This document shows, one piece after another, positions 42,342 through 45,990 of a DNA stretch of 45,990 nt (position 1 is the stretch's first letter; every line of letters starts with the position of its first letter). The DNA is taken from assembly GCA_003166795.1 (NCBI GenBank), contig PMUS01000036.1:53016-99005 (forward strand). The letters run 5' to 3'. Source of the stretch: Acidobacteriota bacterium (GTDB lineage Bacteria > Acidobacteriota > Terriglobia > Acidiferrales > UBA7541). Position numbers and translations under genes: made by a program. The notes beneath the pieces were generated by a model. That model was not told the origin of the DNA and did no database searches. It saw nothing but the letters and a program-made list of their open reading frames with translations.

Positions 42342-42368
42342 GTCATTCCGAGCAAAGCTAGGAATGAC
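42342..42368. repeat. Minimal family 2 palindrome inside the efflux operon
   Basis: GTCATTCC-GAGCAAAGCTA-GGAATGAC: perfect 8-base ends of the family 2 repeat with only eleven bases left between them. It lies in the 72-bp gap between the adaptor and pump genes and should form a hairpin in the operon mRNA. Confidence 0.75.
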
Positions 42369-42388
42369 TCGAGGCTAACTGAGGCGAA

Positions 42389-45300
42389 ATGATCCATCGC
42401 ATCGTCCAATTCGCGCTGCGCCAGCGGTTTCTGATTCTGATCCTCACGGCATTCATTGCCGTCGGCGGAGGCATCTCGTTCCAGCACATGCCGGTGGACG
42501 CTTACCCGGATCTTTCGCCGCCGATGGTGGAAATCATCACCCAGTGGCCCGGCCACGCGGCGGAGGAGATCGAGCGTCTTGTGACGCTGCCGACTGAAAT
42601 CGAAATGAATGGCGTGCCGAAGCTGGATGTGCAGCGCTCGATTTCACTCTACGGCCTGTCGGACATCATCCTCACGTTCGACGAGGACACCGACAATTAT
42701 CTTTCGCGGCAGCTGGTGTTCCAGCGTCTGAGCGAGGTCACGTATCCCACCGGAGTGACGCCGACACTCGCGCCGCTTTCCAGTCCCTCGGGCCTCATCT
42801 ATCGTTACGTGCTCCAAAGTCCGGACCGCACGCCGCAGGACCTGAAGACATTCGAAGACTGGGTGATCGAGCGCGAATATAAGCAGGTTCCGGGAGTCGC
42901 CGACGATTCCGGGTTCGGCGGCACGGTGATGCAGTACCAGGTGCTGCTCGATCCGGCGCGCCTCTACGGCTATCACATTCCTCTTCCGCAGGTAATCCAG
43001 CAGCTTTCCGTCAACAACGCGAACACCGGCGGCGGATTTTATTCCCAAGGCGGCCAGTTCTACTACGTGCGCGGGCTGGGCTTGCTGCGGGACGAGAAGG
43101 ATATCGGCAACGTGGTCGTCGGATCGCAGAATGGCGTGCCGGTGCGCATCAGCGATATCGGCGAAGTGACCATCGGCAACGCGCCGCGCCTGGGCGAATT
43201 CGGCTTCAACAAGACCGATGATTCGGTGGAAGGTGTCATCCTGCTGCTCACCGGCGAGCAGGCGCAGAATGTCTTGAAGGGCGTCGAGGCAAAAACGAAG
43301 GAACTGAATGAAAGCATTCTGCCGCCGGATGTGAAAGTGGTTCCGTATTACGACCGCAGCGACCTGGTGCGCGTGACCACGGATACCGTCGAAGGCAACT
43401 TGGTGCGCGGAATGATTCTGGTCCTGATCGTGCTGGTTTTCTTTCTGGTCAGCTTCCGTGCCGCCGTGATCGTCGCGCTGACCATTCCGGTCGCGCTGCT
43501 TTTCTCGTTCATTTTCCTGCACGCGCGCGGCGTAGCCGCCAATCTGCTTTCGATCGGCGCCATTGACTTCGGAATCATCATTGACGGCACGCTGGTGATG
43601 GTCGAAAACATTTTCCGCGAGCTGGGCCTGCGCGAAGGCACGGAATACAATCTGAGCGAAGTGATCCTGGCCGCGGCCAAGGACGTGGACCGGCCGATTT
43701 TTTATTCCGTCGCGGTAATCATTGCCGGATACATTCCCATTTATGCGCTAACCGGGCCCTCCGGAAAACTGTTCCATCCCATGGCTGACACCATGTCCAT
43801 CGCGCTGGTGGGGGCTCTAATCCTGACGCTGACGTTCGTGCCCGTCATGTGCTCCTACTGGTTCCGGAAGGGCGTCCACGAGACGGTGAACCGGCCCTAC
43901 GAGTGGATCCGCGGGAAATTCGCGACGCAGCTCGACCGATGCCTCGATCGTCCCAAGACCACGATTGTGGTGGCGCTCGCCATTTTCGGCGCGACCCTAT
44001 TGCTGATTCCCTTTATCGGCGGCGAGTTCATGCCGCACCTCGATGAAGGCGCGATCTGGGTCCGCGCGACGATGCCCTACACGATTTCCTACGAGGAAGC
44101 GGCGAAGTTCAGCCCGCAGGTGCGCAATATCCTGATGAAGTATCCGATGGTCACCGACGTCGGCTCCGAGCTGGGCCGCCCCGATGACGGCACCGACTCA
44201 ACCGGATTCTTCAACGACGAATTTTATGTGGGCTTGAAACCTTATGGCGATGCGACCTGGAAAAAAGGCCCGATCCACAACAAAGCCGAATTGACGGCCG
44301 ACTTGCAGAAGCAGCTCGATGCCTTCCCCGGCGTGATCTTCAATTTCACGCAGCCCGCCGAGGATGCCGTGGACGAAGCGCTCACCGGCCTGAAAAGCTC
44401 GCTCGCCGTGAAAATTTACGGCCCCGATCTGAACGTCCTGCAGGACAAGGCTCTCGAGATCAAGCGGCGCCTCTCGCAGGTTCGCGGCTTCACCGAACTC
44501 ACGGTGGTTCGCGAACTCGGTCAGCCCAGCCTGTTGATTGACACGGACCGGGACAAGATTGCGCGCTACGGCATCAACGTGGCCGACGTCGAAGCCGTGG
44601 TGCAGGCGGCCGTGGGCGGGCAGGCGGCGACGCAGGTGATTCAAGGCGAGAAATTGTTCGACCTCGTGGTGCGCATGAAGCCGGAATTCCGCGAAAACGC
44701 GCAGGAGATCGGCAACTTGCTGGTCGGCACGCCCAGCGGCCAGCAGATTCCGCTGCGCGAGCTTGCCGACATTCGCGAAGCGAGCGGCGCGTCGTTCATT
44801 TATCGCGAAAATAACTCGCGCTACATCGGCGTGCAGTACAGCGTCGAGGGGCGCGATTTGCAGGGCGCGGTCGCCGACGGCCAGCGCGCGATCGCGGAGG
44901 TTCAAAAGTCGCTGCCGCCCGGCTACCGGCTCACGTGGGGCGGCGAGTACAGCGAGTTCCTGGAAGCGAAGCACCAGATGGAGATCATCGGTCCGCTGGC
45001 GCTATTGCTGATCTTCATGATCCTGTTCGCGCTCTACGGCAACTTCAAATTCCCGGTGACGATCGCGCTCGGCGTGGTAATGACCGAACCCGTTGGCGCG
45101 CTGATCGCGCTGAAGCTCACGGGCACGCCGTTCAGCGTCTCGTCGGTGCTGGGGCTGCTCGCATTGATGGGAGTCTCGGTGCAGACGGCCGTGATTCTCG
45201 TCTCGTTCATCAACAAACTGCGACAGGAGGGCAAGGATATTCGCACGGCAACGCGCGAAGCCTCGCTCCTGCGCTTAAGGCCCATCATGATGACCGCGCT

Positions 45301-45478
45301 TGTCGCCTGCCTGGGATTGCTGCCGGCCGCGCTTTCAACCGGCATCGGCTCGGACACGCAGAAGCCCTTCGCCATCGTGATTGTGGCGGGATTGATCTCC
45401 CGGCTCCTCCTGGGAGTTTTCGTGAACCCAGTACTCTATGAAATGGTCGCCCGCGATGGCGACGTTCTGCAGGTCTGA
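42389..45478 (+). CDS. czcA: Heavy-metal efflux RND pump, CzcA/CusA family
   Basis: Proton-driven inner-membrane transporter that exports divalent or monovalent metal ions through CzcB and CzcC. The 1029 residues have the 12-helix RND layout with two large periplasmic loops. TM1 begins ALRQRFLILILTAFIAVGG; the HME marker at the start of loop 1 is MPVDAYPDLSPPMVEI. The proton-relay motif in TM4 is AIDFGIIIDGTLVMVEN, with Asp393 and Asp399, close to the DFGxxxDG form of heavy-metal RND groups. Second half: GGEFMPHLDEGAIWVRATMP near 550 and helices with TEPVGALIALKLTG and GVSVQTAVILVSFI. The pattern fits Zn/Co/Cd or Ni pumps rather than drug exporters, but the ion cannot be named. GAGG precedes the ATG. 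A short hairpin (TCCCGG-CGT-CCGGGA) directly follows the stop. Confidence 0.93.
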   Translation: MIHRIVQFALRQRFLILILTAFIAVGGGISFQHMPVDAYPDLSPPMVEIITQWPGHAAEEIERLVTLPTEIEMNGVPKLDVQRSISLYGLSDIILTFDEDTDNYLSRQLVFQRLSEVTYPTGVTPTLAPLSSPSGLIYRYVLQSPDRTPQDLKTFEDWVIEREYKQVPGVADDSGFGGTVMQYQVLLDPARLYGYHIPLPQVIQQLSVNNANTGGGFYSQGGQFYYVRGLGLLRDEKDIGNVVVGSQNGVPVRISDIGEVTIGNAPRLGEFGFNKTDDSVEGVILLLTGEQAQNVLKGVEAKTKELNESILPPDVKVVPYYDRSDLVRVTTDTVEGNLVRGMILVLIVLVFFLVSFRAAVIVALTIPVALLFSFIFLHARGVAANLLSIGAIDFGIIIDGTLVMVENIFRELGLREGTEYNLSEVILAAAKDVDRPIFYSVAVIIAGYIPIYALTGPSGKLFHPMADTMSIALVGALILTLTFVPVMCSYWFRKGVHETVNRPYEWIRGKFATQLDRCLDRPKTTIVVALAIFGATLLLIPFIGGEFMPHLDEGAIWVRATMPYTISYEEAAKFSPQVRNILMKYPMVTDVGSELGRPDDGTDSTGFFNDEFYVGLKPYGDATWKKGPIHNKAELTADLQKQLDAFPGVIFNFTQPAEDAVDEALTGLKSSLAVKIYGPDLNVLQDKALEIKRRLSQVRGFTELTVVRELGQPSLLIDTDRDKIARYGINVADVEAVVQAAVGGQAATQVIQGEKLFDLVVRMKPEFRENAQEIGNLLVGTPSGQQIPLRELADIREASGASFIYRENNSRYIGVQYSVEGRDLQGAVADGQRAIAEVQKSLPPGYRLTWGGEYSEFLEAKHQMEIIGPLALLLIFMILFALYGNFKFPVTIALGVVMTEPVGALIALKLTGTPFSVSSVLGLLALMGVSVQTAVILVSFINKLRQEGKDIRTATREASLLRLRPIMMTALVACLGLLPAALSTGIGSDTQKPFAIVIVAGLISRLLLGVFVNPVLYEMVARDGDVLQV

Positions 45479-45529
45479 TCCCGGCGTCCGGGAATTAGCG
45501 TACGAGGTTTGATTTCGGTCGAGTCAAGC

Positions 45530-45805
45530 ATGGTGAAGCGCACAACAAAACGCCTGCTGGCAGTCGCGATCGTCGTCGCGTTGGTCCTGCTGGCCACGCA
45601 CGCGGTCAGCCACTGGCATGCCCACGCGTACGACGAGGATCATTGCCAAATCTGCCACGTCGGCCACGCCGCGATCCCGCAAGCAGCGGCGCAAGTGGCC
45701 GTGCAGGCAGCCGCTCCGATTGCGCGGCTCGCGCTCGCCGAAGGATCTGCACCCGATCTTGAATTTGTAGGCAGCCCCAGCATTCCGCGAGCCCCTCCGG
45801 CTTAA
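45530..45805 (+). CDS. Small membrane protein with His cluster and CxICHxxH motif (B)
   Basis: A 91-residue relative of protein A. Residues 9-25 are hydrophobic (LLAVAIVVALVLLATHAV), followed by H28-W-H30-A-H32, an acidic YDED, then H38-C39-Q-I-C42-H43-V-G-H46, an Ala-rich stretch and the tail PRAPPA. The order membrane helix, W-H cluster, CxICHxxH, RAPPxA tail is the same as in A, while overall identity is otherwise low, so the two are diverged paralogues. It starts 51 bp after czcA and is probably in the same operon; a TTG at 45509 is an alternative start. The next gene, at 45938, also follows it closely, mimicking how A precedes czcC. Confidence 0.75.
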   Translation: MVKRTTKRLLAVAIVVALVLLATHAVSHWHAHAYDEDHCQICHVGHAAIPQAAAQVAVQAAAPIARLALAEGSAPDLEFVGSPSIPRAPPA

Positions 45806-45937
45806 AAGCGTTCTCCCAAAATAATTCATCGTCTCCCAGCACGCGGCGCCTGTCGCGCGGCGCGTGTGGATTTCCACATTCGGTCTTAGCCACGGCGCAG
45901 GAATGCGCTGCGGCCGCTGTCATACAGGGAGAAAATC

Positions 45938-45990
45938 ATGCGATTCGCAAGTGCTTTGCCTGGAGCCGTGCTCGTCGTTTTATGCTTCCT
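45938..45990 (+). CDS. Start of an exported protein, cut by window edge
   Basis: An ATG with AGGGA (45927-45931) six bases upstream begins a frame that reads MRFASALPGAVLVVLCFL up to the window end, a typical signal peptide start. The gene is 132 bp after small protein B on the same strand. By analogy with A and czcC it may encode an outer-membrane component, for example a TolC-like or TonB-dependent protein, but only 17 codons are visible. Confidence 0.55.
   Translation, partial: MRFASALPGAVLVVLCF

Overview
The window looks like a chromosomal segment of a high-GC soil-type Gram-negative bacterium, most likely an acidobacterium. The reasons are the infC-rpmI-rplT-pheS-pheT-zapA gene order, several large outer-membrane porins, a Tat-exported molybdenum hydroxylase, a PheT without its EMAP-II domain, and many short palindromic intergenic repeats. 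No 16S gene is present, so this assignment is inference.

Bases 1-10,400 are less GC-rich (counted lines give about 47-62%) than the rest (about 62-68%) and end at a tRNA-Ser(UGA) gene flanked by a decayed tyrosine integrase. This left part reads as a genomic island. It carries a minus-strand cluster for a phosphoketolase-type sugar shunt (stress protein, transaldolase, phosphoglucomutase, and a phosphoketolase cut by the window edge). Next come gene fragments: a TolC tail, an ORF joining the head of malonate decarboxylase MdcH to a headless pyruvate oxidase PoxB whose tail is cut by a TGA, and a possible ThiC head. An intact outer-membrane porin lies among them.

Bases 10,400-21,000 hold a plus-strand operon of a two-subunit molybdenum hydroxylase, a DUF885 peptidase-like protein and a zinc alcohol dehydrogenase. 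A second porin, a membrane-anchored cytochrome c (minus strand), a dienoyl-CoA-reductase-like SDR, and a VapBC-type toxin-antitoxin pair with a clear palindromic operator over its promoter follow.

Bases 21,000-29,200 contain a 1149-residue PPi-dependent PEP carboxykinase, two exported proteins of unknown function, a small basic coiled-coil protein and an S41 protease, with four copies of a dispersed repeat between them.

Bases 29,500-39,400 are the translation core: thrS behind a leader with competing hairpins, infC starting at ATC, rpmI, a structured 231-bp gap, rplT, pheS, a methyltransferase, pheT, a GIY-YIG protein and zapA. The gaps from pheS onward are filled by copies of a second, inverted-repeat-bounded element.

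Bases 39,400-45,990 are a heavy-metal RND efflux operon (CzcC, CzcB, CzcA type) bracketed by two related small membrane proteins. Each has a His cluster followed by C-x-I-C-H-x-x-H. A further exported protein begins at the window edge. The bracketed efflux operon is the best candidate here for an undescribed system. The chimeric mdcH-poxB ORF and the structured leaders of thrS and rplT are the next most interesting items.
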